Part shown: piece by piece, positions 46,746 through 56,883 of the stretch
How the letters are laid out: each line of letters opens with the position of its first letter
How positions within the stretch are numbered: position 1 is the stretch's first letter
Source: Deroplatys truncata
Lineage: Eukaryota; Arthropoda; Insecta; Mantodea; Mantidae
Assembly (NCBI GenBank): GCA_030765065.1
Contig: CM060978.1
Location: 56,634,421 to 56,698,420, forward strand
Direction of reading: 5' to 3'
DNA: 64,000 nucleotides
The notes under the pieces: model-generated
Databases searched by the model: none
What the model saw: the letters and a program-made list of their open reading frames with translations, nothing else
What the model was told of the DNA's origin: nothing
Translations under genes and position numbers: made by a program

Positions 46746-47083
46746 AAAAATCTAATGTGTTACACTCACACGACTTTCTCTACTCTTGTACAAACTATTT
46801 TTACAAACGCTTATTCCCCATATGCTTCATGTTAACTGGGATGTACAAAAAATGTATCTGACATAAATTGTGTATTTTAACGCGATCCACATTTCTTGTG
46901 TAGTAAAATGTTGTCTATCGCTTATGGTTTACCAGTTATTCAAAAGTGGTTCACAATGAAGAATGCTTTTTTTGGATTCAGGGGGTCTCAAAACATATAT
47001 TTCCGGTGAAATCTCGGTATCGAATTTTTGGGTGGAATACAATACTTCCCCTACTTACTATACGTAGTAGAGAAAGTAATAAG
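46746..47083 (+). mobile_element. Family A miniature: two internal deletions
   Basis: Both ends are intact (TCTAATGTGTTACACTCACA and TACTATACGTAGTAGAGAAA) but only about 338 bp remain. Deletions lie near 46845 and at 46966, where AATGAAGAATG runs straight into CTTTTTTTGGATTC. A 57 bp inverted scrap follows (47084-47140). Confidence 0.7.
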
Positions 47084-47144
47084 CTTTAGTAAGAACGGTT
47101 CGTATACCCATTAATAAACGAGAGAGAGTAGAGCAATGCATGTA

Positions 47145-47400
47145 GGGTTTAACGCCTTTCTTACTGCATACATCACTACAGGCAGTGATACTGGTGATAC
47201 ATGAAATGAAATTGTATTTGAGAAGGAAACGTCCCAGGCCTAAGCTTTGTTACCTCCCTGGCATATGCTGGTTATGAGGACTGAGGAAAACCTGGGGTAA
47301 GGCTCGGTCAGAGAGGTCCTTAAGAGATTTGAACCGCAGATCTCCTGTTTACGAGCGCGTGGCTTAACGACCCCAACTACCCATGCGGGTATCTTACTTA
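47145..47400 (-). mobile_element. SINE-like unit with tRNA-like head
   Basis: In inverse: GGGTAGTTGGGGTCGTTAAG, GCGCTCGTAAACAGGAGATC, TGCGGTTCAAATCTC (box B), then a body with CCCCAGGTTTTCCTCAGTCC. The boundaries are approximate. Confidence 0.55.
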
Positions 47401-47440
47401 AGAACTTTGGTATTTAATTTATCGAACACACATATAGCCC

Positions 47441-48184
47441 TTATTTTTATTTTCGCTACTATGTATGGTAAGTAGGGGAAGAATTGTATTCAACCCAAAA
47501 ATTTGATACCGAGATTTCACCGGAAATACATGTTTAAGGCGCCCTGAATAAAAGAAATCATTTTTTAGAAAAAGATCCAACTTGGTATATAGGTTCGGCA
47601 TCTTACAAAGATGTGACACAAAAATTTTCAAGAAAATCCCTCCACCCCAGACTACCCTTTACATGGAACATTTTTCGAAAATATTGATTTTCTCAAAAAT
47701 GGCTATAACAATTTTTATTAAAATTTCACATGTTTAAGATACTTTCATGGCAAATGAAATGTATACTTTCAATTTTCAGGGAATGTCCCCAAAAGTGGTC
47801 TTCATTCTGAATGAATTTTGCATAACTGGTAAACCGTAAGAGATATACAAAATTTTGCTCTTCAATTGTAGATCTCGTTGAAGCACACAATTTATGTGAT
47901 ATCATTTTTTTATCCAGTGAGCCATTTCCGAGATATTTCTTGTATTTGTTTGAATTTTCCAGTGTTTATACTTTTTCTCAAATGGGAATTCGTTATTCGT
48001 TTTTTTTTATGTCCTGGACATATAAAGAGAATGTAATGCGCCACATAGCAACCAGCGCTTAAAACATTTGACTATCGCTTAAAGCCTACCATATTCCCCT
48101 TGCATCTACAAGAAAATTAGCAAGTGTTTATACCAATTAACATGAAGTAGATGGAGAACAAATAGTTTGTGATACATCAGACCT
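47441..48184 (-). mobile_element. Family A repeat, near full-length
   Basis: TTTCGCTACTATGTATGGTA to ATAGTTTGTGATACATCAGA. The microsatellite region is deleted (AAAAAGATCCAACTTGG), as is part of the 5' subterminal region. Confidence 0.68.
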
Positions 48185-48819
48185 CATTTGACCTCTTACA
48201 GCAACTCGCTGTTTCCGTATCCAGTCTGTTAGGAGCTTGGTTGTTCTGTTATCAATAACCCCTTTGAATACAGCATCCGCCACTGGTTTCAAGCGATCGT
48301 ACGCAGTTTATAATTTTAAAATTCAATGAGTATCTCAAACAAACAGAGTAAACACTAAAAATGTTCCTAAATAAGCAGATTTATAACGGGAGCCGCTCAT
48401 TAAATATTGTTGACGTGTACTGAAATTTATTTAGCACGAAAACTGCACGTACAAATTTAACTAGGGCACATAATAACTGAATGAAGGCTTGCTTTAATAT
48501 TCCAGGCATTTCCCTGACCGACTGCTAATTTGCCACACAAAAATAAAGCGTGATGTAAACGGAAACGCATGTAAACAAATGAAGTTTTGGTGGTACAGTG
48601 GGACCAACACTCTAGGCAGGAACTTCCCTGGGGCACATTAGCATACAAGACAGCCCATTACGGGTCGGCGAGGGAAATAACACGTGCAGATAATTTTCCT
48701 GGGAAAACAGCGCTCCAACATTGCAACCAAAATCTCTTTCGCTACGGAATTTTGTTTAAAAACTCGGAAGGTTCAACTGTTTTATCTTAATCCCATGAAA
48801 AATTTACCAGCAGACTTTG
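48185..48819. other. No recognised feature
   Basis: Opposed short frames at 48457-48648 and 48587-48790 have no support. Confidence 0.4.
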
Positions 48820-48905
48820 TACTTTCTCTACCACTGGTATATAGTAGGTAGGGAAAGAATTATAATCCACCCAAAATTTTAATAACAAGATTTATTCTAC
48901 AATAT
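48820..48905 (-). repeat. Family A 3'-end fragment
   Basis: TACTTTCTCTACCACTGGTA and ATCCACCCAAAATTTTAATA. The rest of the copy resumes at 49163 after an insertion. Confidence 0.55.
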
Positions 48906-49162
48906 TTTTGTTACTGCTCTCGCGATTTTGAGCATATGCGATCAATTCCTCCATTCATTCGAAAGCCACATGCCAGGATCGTCACTCTGTGTTTTTCTGT
49001 TGTTAGAGCGTTTCGAAATGTTCAAACGATCGAACCACCTGCCAACTGTGCAGTTAGTTCAATCACTAATTCGTTATTTGAATGCTAGAAATGTTACGCC
49101 AGCAAACAACCATCGCCAATTGTGTGAGGTTTTTGGGGAAACAACAATGAGTGGCACATTGG
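48906..49162 (+). pseudogene. Mariner transposase N-terminal helix-turn-helix fragment
   Basis: The open frame at 48928-49162 contains LPTVQLVQSLIRYLNARNVT, then PANNHRQLCEVFGETTMSG, the first helix-turn-helix of SETMAR-type mariner transposases (usual pattern VIRFLNA...PAEIHRQL.EVYGE..MS). No catalytic domain or terminal repeats remain, and it sits inside a family A copy. Confidence 0.7.
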
Positions 49163-49400
49163 AACCATTTTCGAGATATTGCTTGTAATTACCTTAAATG
49201 TTTCAACACTTATTTTCGTTATTCATTTTTTGTCTTGGATATGCAAAGAGTATTAATCTGTGGGAAAGGGAATGGTGCTGCACCTAGCAACCAGCTATTA
49301 AGAGATATGTATGTGCTTAAAGGCTACTGTTTTTCTATATTGCCCTTGTAAATACAAAACAAGGGGAACATAGTACGCCTTAAGCGATAGTCAAACATTT
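49163..49400 (-). repeat. Family A internal fragment, third subfamily
   Basis: GAACCATTTTCGAGATATTG, CAAAGAGTATTAATCTGTGG and TGCTGCACCTAGCAACCAGC, ending ACGCCTTAAGCGATAGTC. Confidence 0.6.
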
Positions 49401-49485
49401 TTCAAAAAATATCGATACTTACTTTAAACACACGCCTCGTAAATACACTTTATCAATTTCACAATACCTTAAAAAAGTTTAGAAA

Positions 49486-49984
49486 ATCTGATGTGTTACA
49501 CTCGCATGGGTTTGTCTATCCACTATAGTTTATTTATATATATTCTTACTAAAGTTTAATTTTCTATGTGCTTCATGTTAATCGAGATAAACATTTGCAG
49601 AAATAGATTCATTACGCATTTCATTCTAGGTACAAGACGAACATGAAGTCGAATCGAAAGTCGTTTAAAGACGGATCGCTCTATGTTGATCTTGAAATTC
49701 CATACTCTTTCCTGACATTTCGAGAAACTACTGAAGAGCGACAGCACTTAAAAATATGTTGTGTTACATTCCATGAATTTATCTATCCATTCTTTGATAG
49801 ACTATTTTACAAAGGCTCATTTTCCCCCTACTTCAAGTTAATCGAAATAAATATTTGCAGAAATGGTTTTATTACATACGTCTTGTAGGTACAAGGGGAT
49901 TAGAGGAATACAGTAGGATACCCATATCTTTTAAGAGTGGGTCGCAATGTCCATTTTATTTTCATGGCCACGAGGAAAAACAAA
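49486..49984 (+). repeat. Two successive family A 5'-end fragments
   Basis: 5' ends at 49487 (TCTGATGTGTTACACTCGCA) and about 49755 (TTGTGTTACATTCCATGAAT). Each runs about 240-260 bp before the next 5' end starts. Confidence 0.6.
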
Positions 49985-50855
49985 TCTGATATGATGCATT
50001 CGCATGACTTTCTCTACCCTCTATCGTTTATTCGTGAGTATACAAACTATTCTTACTAAACCTTATGTTTATATCTACTACATTTTAACCCAGCTACATT
50101 ACACATTTTGATATAGATACAAAGGGAACAGCAATTGTCAAGTGTTTCAGAACCGAACATTAAACCTTGGGCTTAAAATTACATACTGTTTCCATGACAT
50201 CGCGAGAAACAACTAAATGTGGACAGGACTTAAAAGAGTGACCCAGAATTGAACGATTTGAACCTTAATAACTGATACCTCAAAAGTGAATTATGTCACC
50301 AAAACACTTGTTTGTTTTAAAGAGATCTACATTTCTTGTGATTTTTTTTATGGATGCTCTTTAACTAATATGGTCGTTAGCGTCCCATTCTATATTGGGC
50401 GTGATAGACCGATAATTTTTCTCAGAGGCCTCTTTATCAGGCTTGAGGTTCTTTTACGTGCCGTAAATCTACAACACGGGACCACCGGCTTTACTTTCCT
50501 TCCGAAGGAAGCCATGCTAAGGATTTTTACGCCCGAAAAAATCCATCGCCCTCCGCCGGGTTTGACCCGCGACCTTGGGAACTAGTGTACCACTAGTCCA
50601 CGGAGGACGACATTACATTTCTTGTGTAGTAAGTTTTCGTTTATCATTTAATTTGCCAGTTATACAAGATTATACAAAATTCCTTTTAAATGAGAAGACT
50701 ATTCACAGAAAATGCAAGTTATACATTTTATTTGTCATATATATATATATTAATATATGGTATTTTAATCAAAATCGTTTGAGTCCGTTTTTTGAAAATT
50801 TCTCTTTGTAAGCCTTAGTTGGAGATGGGGGGATTTTCTTGAAAATCTTCGTACC
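49985..50855 (+). mobile_element. Family A repeat, second subfamily, 3'-truncated, hosting a SINE
   Basis: TCTGATATGATGCATTCGCA to TTGAAAATCTTCGTACCGCA. The 3' third is replaced by GC-rich sequence from about 50860. A SINE occupies 50341-50614. Confidence 0.7.
50341..50614 (-). mobile_element. tRNA-derived SINE with target-site duplication
   Basis: In inverse: head TCCTCCGTGGACTAGTGGTA (box A region), AAGGTCGCGGGTCAAACCCG (box B region), CGGAGG pairing back to CCTCCG; body with ATGGCTTCCTTCGG, CCGGTGGTCCCGTG and AATGGGACGCTAACGACC; A-rich tail (TCCATAAAAAAAAT). Flanked by a perfect 12 bp duplication, ACATTTCTTGTG (50329-50340 and 50615-50626), within family A. Confidence 0.88.
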
Positions 50856-50869
50856 GCATCCTAGGCCAC

Positions 50870-51540
50870 CAGCTCAGCCACAAAACGTTCCAGCACCATC
50901 AGCGTCAAACCACACCAAGCAGTCAACAGCTTCAAGTACTTCTTGCCACTCCATCAGCACGTGCCTTCCTGCGCTTCCACAGCATCAAACTTCCTGAACG
51001 CCGTGGAAAGCATTCAACACAGCCTGCGGGAAATCGTCCTCCGCCTCGAGGCGTTGCAGCGGACTTCGAGTGCACGCCTGCAGCAATGGAGGCCAAACAT
51101 CGCACAACCATCCCACACCTCTCAACGATTGCCTCCCAGTTCCTGCGACTTCGACAGAATGTCTAGGACAAGCAGAGCCCGTTGCGCTGGCACGCATCGA
51201 AACTCACCTCATGGAACCAGATGACGCCACAGACAGCAGCTGCAACGTCCGGCCCACGCGACGGGAGCCCTAGAGGCCGTCAGAGAGCAGCACCAGCAAT
51301 CCGAAGCCACTGTTCTTCAGAAGCTCCAGCTACTGGAGGAGAATTACCACAAATTAGACGAAAGCAACGCACTAATAGGCACGTTTATGGAAACACATTT
51401 ACTTCGACAACCGCTCTCACAACGACGCTACAACCGCTGAAAACTCATAAACAATGCAGATCACACACACTTAAACCAAATGCTCACCCGAGAATTCCCA
51501 GGTGACAGTCAGATTAGTGCCATGGCTGTCCACCTGAACG
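50870..51540 (+). pseudogene. GC-rich fragment of a coiled-coil protein, possibly retroelement ORF1/gag
   Basis: Clearly GC-richer than its surroundings. One frame (50943-51224) reads FLNAVESIQHSLREIVLRLE and ALQRTSSARLQQW; the next, open to 51440, reads GALEAVREQHQQSEATVLQK, LQLLEENYHKLDESNALIG and FMETHLLRQ, a plausible coiled coil. Stops and a frame change separate them. No RNA-binding knuckle is seen, so the family is unknown. Confidence 0.4.
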
Positions 51541-51756
51541 TATTTAATGCGCCTGACCGGCACCGCCGGCAGCAACCACATTACGTATAATGACGGAGGT
51601 GCTTATGCGGGATTCCACCATCCTTTCCTTCACTTATAAACATTCCCACCTACCACTTGGGCTTCCTTACCATACCAGGGGAAATAAGTCAACTCTTTCT
51701 TCCCTTCCAACTCTATAACTGTCTCCCCTTTCAAAAAAAATCCTAGGAAGATCTGC

Positions 51757-52343
51757 ACTTACATAGCAAGTTTAGTATTCACCCGACTTTTAATTTTTGA
51801 GCCTTTTTTTAGATCCAGGGGTCTCAAAACATGCATTTTCAGTGAAATGTCGGTATCGAATTTTTAGATGAAATGCAATACCTTTTTTATACACTGTTTA
51901 GATGGTACAAAAAGTAGTAGAAAATATAGCGATTATTTACCATTAGAGAAAAGATTATCTCGGAAATGTTGAACGCTATTAACAATTTATTTTGGCAGAA
52001 ATTGTGCGCTTTAACGAGATATACAATTTTTTTGCACAAAAATTTTGTCTTTATCTCTTACAGTTTACCATTTATACAAAGGACGTCCAGTATGAAGAGA
52101 GCTTAACAAGTAAGTTTAAGATATACATTTTGTTTGTCATGAATATATCTTAAATATATGGTATTTTAATCAAACCGTTAGAGCAATTTTTAAGACATTA
52201 ACAACTTTGGAAAACATTTTCAGGTAAAGGGTAGTTTGGAGTGGTGCACGCTAAATATCAAGTAGTATCAAGTTTGGTGTTAAACCGAGTTTTTGAGTTG
52301 GGCACACACACACACAGGAAAATATTAGAGAAAGTAAAAATAC
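51757..52343 (+). repeat. Family A, two partial copies
   Basis: 51757-51915: ATTCACCCGACTTTTAATTT to ATGAAATGCAATACC. 51935-52343: CGATTATTTACCATTAGAG to ATATTAGAGAAAGTAAAAAT, with a short CACACACACACAGG in the microsatellite slot. Confidence 0.55.
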
Positions 52344-52384
52344 GGTTATATTTAATCGCCTTAGCTACTTACTAGATGCACATA

Positions 52385-53621
52385 CACTATATGATCAAAA
52401 GTATCCGGACACCCCACAAACATACGTTTTTCAACTTAGGTGCATTGTGTTGCCACCTGCTGCCTGATACTCATTATCCGCGACCTCAGTAGTCATTAAA
52501 CATCGTGTAACAGCAGAATGGGACGCTCCGTGGAACTCACGGACTTCGAACGTGGTCATGTGATTGGGTGTCACTTGTGTCAGAAGTCTGTACGCGAGAT
52601 TTCCGCACTCCTAAACATCCTAGGTCCACTGTTTCTGATGTGATAGTGAAGTGGACACGTGAAGGGACATGTACAACACAAAAGCATACAGGCCGACATC
52701 GTCTGTTGACTGACAGAGACCGCCAACATTTGAAGAGGGTCGTAAAGAGTAGTAGGCAGACATCTATCAGACCATCATACAAGAATTCCAAACTGCATCA
52801 GGATCCACTCCAAGTACTATGACAGTTAGGCGTGAGATGAGAAACATTTGATTGCATGGTCGAGCGGCTGCTCATAAGCCACACATCACGCAGGAAAATG
52901 CCTAACGACGCCTCGCTTGGTGTAAGGAGCGTCAACATTACACGATTGAACAGTGGCAAAACGTTGTATGGAGTGAAAAATCACGATACAGAATGTGGCA
53001 ATCCGATGGCAGGGTGTGGGTATAGCGAATGCCCGGTGAACGTCATCTGCCAGCGTGTGTAGTGACAACAGTGAAATTCGGAGGTGGTGGTGTTATAGTG
53101 TGATCGTGTTTTTCCTGGAGGGGGCTTGCACCCCTTGTTGTTTTGCGTGGCACGATCACAGCGCGACCTACATTGATATTTTAAGCACCTTCTTGCTTCC
53201 CACTGTTTAAGAGCAATTCGGAGATGGCGATTGCATCTTTCAACACGATCGAGCACCTGTTCATACTGCACAGCTGTGGCGGAGTGGTTACACGACAATA
53301 ACATCCCTGTAATGGACTGGCCTGCACAGAGTCCTAACTTGAATCCTATAGAACACCTTTGGGATGTTTTGGAACGCCGACTTCGTGCCAGGCCTCACCG
53401 ACCCACATAGATACCTCAGCTCCGCACTCAGTGAAAAATGGGCTGCCATTCCCCAAGAAACCTTCCAGCACTTGATTGAAAGTATGCCTGCGAGAGTGAA
53501 CGCTGTCATCAAGGCTAAGGGAGGGCCAACACCATATTGACTTCCAGCATTACCGATGGAGGGCGCCACGAACTTGTAGGTCATTTTCAGCCAGGTGTCC
53601 GGATACTTATGATCAGTAGTG
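52385..53621. mobile_element. Tc1 transposon, copy 3
   Basis: CACTATATGATCAAAAGTAT to CGGATACTTATGATCAGTAG plus TG, inverted ends flanked by TA (52383-52384, 53622-53623). 1237 bp. Confidence 0.92.
52518..53540 (+). pseudogene. Tc1 transposase, broken
   Basis: The only one of the three copies with the plus-strand start preserved in sense (ATG GGA CGC TCC at 52518). Blocks RHRLLTDRDRQHLKRVVKSS, RQTSIRPS, the VVWSE-type region (WSD changed to WSE near 52970), [20 protein letters not shown] (frameshifted) and [20 protein letters not shown] are spread over three frames. The end TPY-stop lies at 53538. Confidence 0.88.
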
Positions 53622-53623
53622 TA

Positions 53624-54151
53624 TTTGGTGTCTTTACCCCGTTTAATAGCTCCGAAAATACTATGTTTACTATGACGTCACAAATTGTGTTCAATACTAG
53701 TTAGCTTTATACACCAGTAGATTTAATTTCGAAATATGTAATATCTACGTAAAAGCTTCACGTAACTTGTATGGGAATGCACAGATGAAATTTGGGTAAA
53801 ATACTAAAAAATCATTTTTTATTCTCAAAGAACAACCTGAACCGTCTAGATTTATAATCTTGCTTCTTAGACTGAAGTGAAATTAAATGTGAGTATATAT
53901 CTGGGACATTTTTTACTTTTTCTACTACGTATTTAGAATATAGTGTGGCTTGGATAACCTGTTATATTCAATTCATCTAAAGAAAACCAGGAAAAGTTGC
54001 TTCTGCTTGTAAACACAAACTTTAATGTGCTGTAGGAGCGCTTTAGGGATTATAACTGCGTGCTCTTTTGGCGTTTCATCGTTTTACATATTATTTTTCA
54101 TATTCTTATGGCTTTATGCAAATTTTGTGCCGCAGCTATGGACACATTCTT
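53624..54151. other. No recognised feature
   Basis: A 40 bp family A 3'-end scrap (TACTTTTTCTACTACGTATT, 53916-53935) is the only landmark. Confidence 0.4.
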
Positions 54152-54904
54152 ATTACTTTCTCTACTACGTATAGTAAGTAGAAGTATGGCATTCCAACCA
54201 AAATTTCGATACCGAGATTTCTCCAGAAACACATATTTTGAGGTAATCTGAATCCAAACAAAGCATTTTTGGAAATGTCCGTGTGAACAGCATAGCCCAA
54301 AAACAAAAATCGGATAAACACCAAACTTGGTATTTGAGTTTAGTGTCTTCTAAGGTTGCGAGACGAAGATTTTCAAGGAAATCCCCTACCTAGATTACCC
54401 TTTTCATGAAACATTTTTCGAAAAATTTGGTTTTCTAAGAAATGGCTCTAACGATTTTGATTAAAATATCACATGCTTAAGATATTTTCATGGGGAAGAA
54501 ATGTATATCTTGAATTTTCTGGGAATGTCCTCAAAAGTTCTGTTCATTCTGAATGCCTTTGCATAACTGCTAAACCGTAAGAGATAGACAAATTCGTACT
54601 ACATAAGAAATATGGATCTCGTTAAAACACAATTTATGTCATATAAGTGTTTTTTAGTCAAGTGAATCATTTTTTTAATGTCCTGGACATGCAAAGAGAA
54701 TGGAATGCTCCACATAGCAACCAGCTCTTATAAGATTTGACTATTGCTTAAAACCTACCATATTCCCCTTGCAGCAGCAATAAGATAGTTTCTGCAAACG
54801 TTTATCTGGATTAACATGAAGTAGATGGAGAATAATCGTTTGTAAAAATAGTTTGTACAAGACTAGAGAAAGTAACGTGAGTGCAACACATCAGGTTTTT
54901 TTTG
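54152..54904 (-). mobile_element. Family A repeat, near full-length
   Basis: TACTTTCTCTACTACGTATA to AGAGAAAGTAACGTGAGTGC and ACACATCAGG. The microsatellite is lost (GGAAATGTCCGTGTGAACAGC). Confidence 0.72.
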
Positions 54905-55218
54905 TGTGTGTGTGAAGCTAACCATTTCCGAGCTGTTATTGGTGTGAATGTTTAAATACTCAAATGCGAAATAATTATTCATTATTGTTTTCTAGTGATC
55001 ATGTAAAAGCATGGAATTTCAAAGCGACTATATAGCAAATACCTGTTTAAAATCTGACTATTGCTTTACCTTCTGTATCTTCCAAGGAAATATGTAAATG
55101 TGAATTGAAGGTTTATATGGATTAACAGACGTAGCCAGAAAATAAGTTTAATAAGAATAGTTTCTGGAAGAGTGAGTAGAGAAAGTCAGGTGTAGGCAAC
55201 ATATCAGATTTTTTATTT
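54905..55218 (-). repeat. Family A 5' part, second subfamily
   Basis: AAGCTAACCATTTCCGAGCT to AGAGAAAGTCAGGTGTAGGC and ACATATCAGATTTTTT, directly behind the previous copy. Confidence 0.6.
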
Positions 55219-55490
55219 CAGTGTTATCAACACCACTTCGTGTTAACCATTTAGTTATTTCGTATAAAAGCTTATTATTGAATTAAACTTAATCGTCAAA
55301 TAAACTGCTACTCCGTAAAAAATATAAGTATTAAATTCCAAATATGTACATTTCAATGGAAAAGGGTTTTGCGATTAAAATGTTATTTAATTTACTAGAA
55401 AATGTAGATGTTAGAAATTTCACCTATGCATTTCCTTAACCTAGCGCAGTTTAAACACAAAGGCAGGTTGACCTGGTGTTTTGTACTTAC
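55219..55490. other. Intron sequence beside the first exon
   Basis: About 270 bp without repeat landmarks on the donor side of the 55491-55593 exon. Confidence 0.4.
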
Positions 55491-55593
55491 CGTGCTCGGT
55501 GAGGGCCCACATTTGGCACGTATGATGAGCTGGCTGTAATGGCAGAGTCAGGAATATCCCCCGACTCCATTCCCAGGGGATAATCACATGATT
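55491..55593 (-). CDS. Discoidin domain receptor, internal exon encoding the start of the discoidin domain
   Basis: On the minus strand a TTTACAG acceptor precedes the exon and a GTAAGT donor follows it. The 103 bp exon reads SCDYPLGMESGDIPDSAITA, then ASSSYV-P-NVGPHRA and a split Arg codon (CG|G). This is the opening of the F5/8 type C domain of collagen-binding discoidin domain receptors: the first Cys (disulfide partner in the family), the LGMESG.IPD loop and the ITASSS strand are all present. The exon enters with two bases of a split codon (AA) and leaves with two (CG). The first base of the exon at 6198 restores Arg, giving the family-typical A-R-L junction. The product would be a membrane receptor whose discoidin domain binds collagen outside the cell. 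Drosophila has related genes Ddr and smal, and these two exons cannot decide between them. The frame open through this exon's flanks (55441-55674) is a different, non-homologous frame. Confidence 0.9.
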
Positions 55594-56007
55594 CTGTAAA
55601 CAAGGAAAACCACTTGTGAATAATTTTGTGATGGTAAACACAGTGGTTTTAAAACACACAATATGTTCGTTCATACTTAAGGCAAAGCATATACGAATGC
55701 GAGTTTAGTTTCCGCATGGAGTTAAAAGCGCTAATTATTCAATCCTAAACGAAAGGCGTCATTTGATCATGGGCTTTACTTTCCACTATATTGAATTTTA
55801 TACTTCTGCTTATAAATTTTTAAAAATTAAAAATCTGATGCGATACATTTACAAGTATCTGTCGACCTGTTGTACAGGTGAGGAAAAACATGTGCACACA
55901 ATTGTGGAGGTGAAAGGCAGTACTAAACTAAACATTTTGAGGTTAGAAGTATGGGGTCGCAGATGTAGTATAACAACAGGAGCGTTGTATGAATATAATT
56001 TCAGAAT
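55594..56007. other. Intron sequence upstream of the first exon
   Basis: No landmark repeat. The 124-codon plus-strand frame beginning at 55763 runs into family B leader sequence and is not a gene. Confidence 0.4.
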
Positions 56008-56883
56008 GTTATTGTGTTTACGTTATTTGCCCCAAGTTTTGGGCGCTAATTTGAAGAAGGTTTGTTGCTGCTACGTATGGAGAGTCCGTTTGAAGTTGTA
56101 TTATATTTCGAATGTTGGGGAGCCGAACTTGAAGTAGTTACAACCGCACGTATGGTACCCGGTAGCCTTCGTCTCAAAATTTAAAAATATTAACTTTGTA
56201 ATTTGACTGTTTCTTTTAAACATTATATATTTTGTTTGCCTCGGCTGCGTCAGTATTATTGTTAGAGAGATGGATTTCTTTGCAAGGCGTGGAGCGGCTG
56301 AAGAATGTAGGCTTACACAGATTATAATTTTTAATTCACTCCTTTTTATTATTCTTAACACGATTTAAATAACACTTCACTGATATAGAGAACTGTAAGA
56401 TTCTTTAATTACATACTTGCACTTTTTAAACACGTAAACTATTTTCGTCTCACACTGAATACGTATTAAATTTCTCGAGGACGCATCTCGCGTCCGGTTA
56501 GGAACACTGTCTACAACCAACGCGTCCAGTTATGAGCGCTGTCTACAAGCAACTGAACTGATTTCTACCGCCTAAATTTGTAAACTCTCTTATTGGCTAT
56601 CCCTAGTCCAATAGAATACCTTCATTTAACTAAGGTTTTTCTGGTTGTTGATTGGATATTTTATAAACTGTCACAAAAATTACATTATTGCTTCCAAGAA
56701 TTACCAGTAGTATTATTGCTTTCTAATTCATTATTGCCCCAAGGTTACCTCAAAGTTACCTCATTGTTAGCAACTTTAACCTATTATTCTCACAGCTCCT
56801 ACATTATTAAATTACGTAATACATTCACACAACATTATTACACGTGTACAATAATATAAACATATACAATGACTGTAATATTT
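56008..56883 (-). repeat. Family B LTR-like repeat, copy 7, lacking its TGAGG end
   Basis: Leader modules (GCCCCAAGTTTTGGGCGCTA, GTTGGGGAGCCGAACTTGAA), GCCTCGGCTGCGTCAGTATT, the CCAAT cluster and CAGCTCCTACATTATTAAAT. It is cut at ACTGTAATATTTCGGG, about 130 bp short of the terminus. Confidence 0.58.

Larger units (their letters stand above)
6199..55490 (-). other. Intron of the discoidin receptor gene, about 49.3 kb
   Basis: Interval between the two phase-compatible exons, starting GTAAGT and ending GTTGCAG on the minus strand. It interrupts a single discoidin fold after the A-R pair. It is packed with transposons in both orientations, and I found no additional conserved exon inside it. Confidence 0.85.

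Noticed and set aside
55441-55674. 77-codon minus-strand frame containing the first exon
   Set aside because: The discoidin motif is in a different frame of the same strand, bounded by splice sites. The longer frame is a shadow.
55763-56137. 124-codon open frame upstream of the exon
   Set aside because: Its second half is family B leader repeat read in one frame; it has no domain features.
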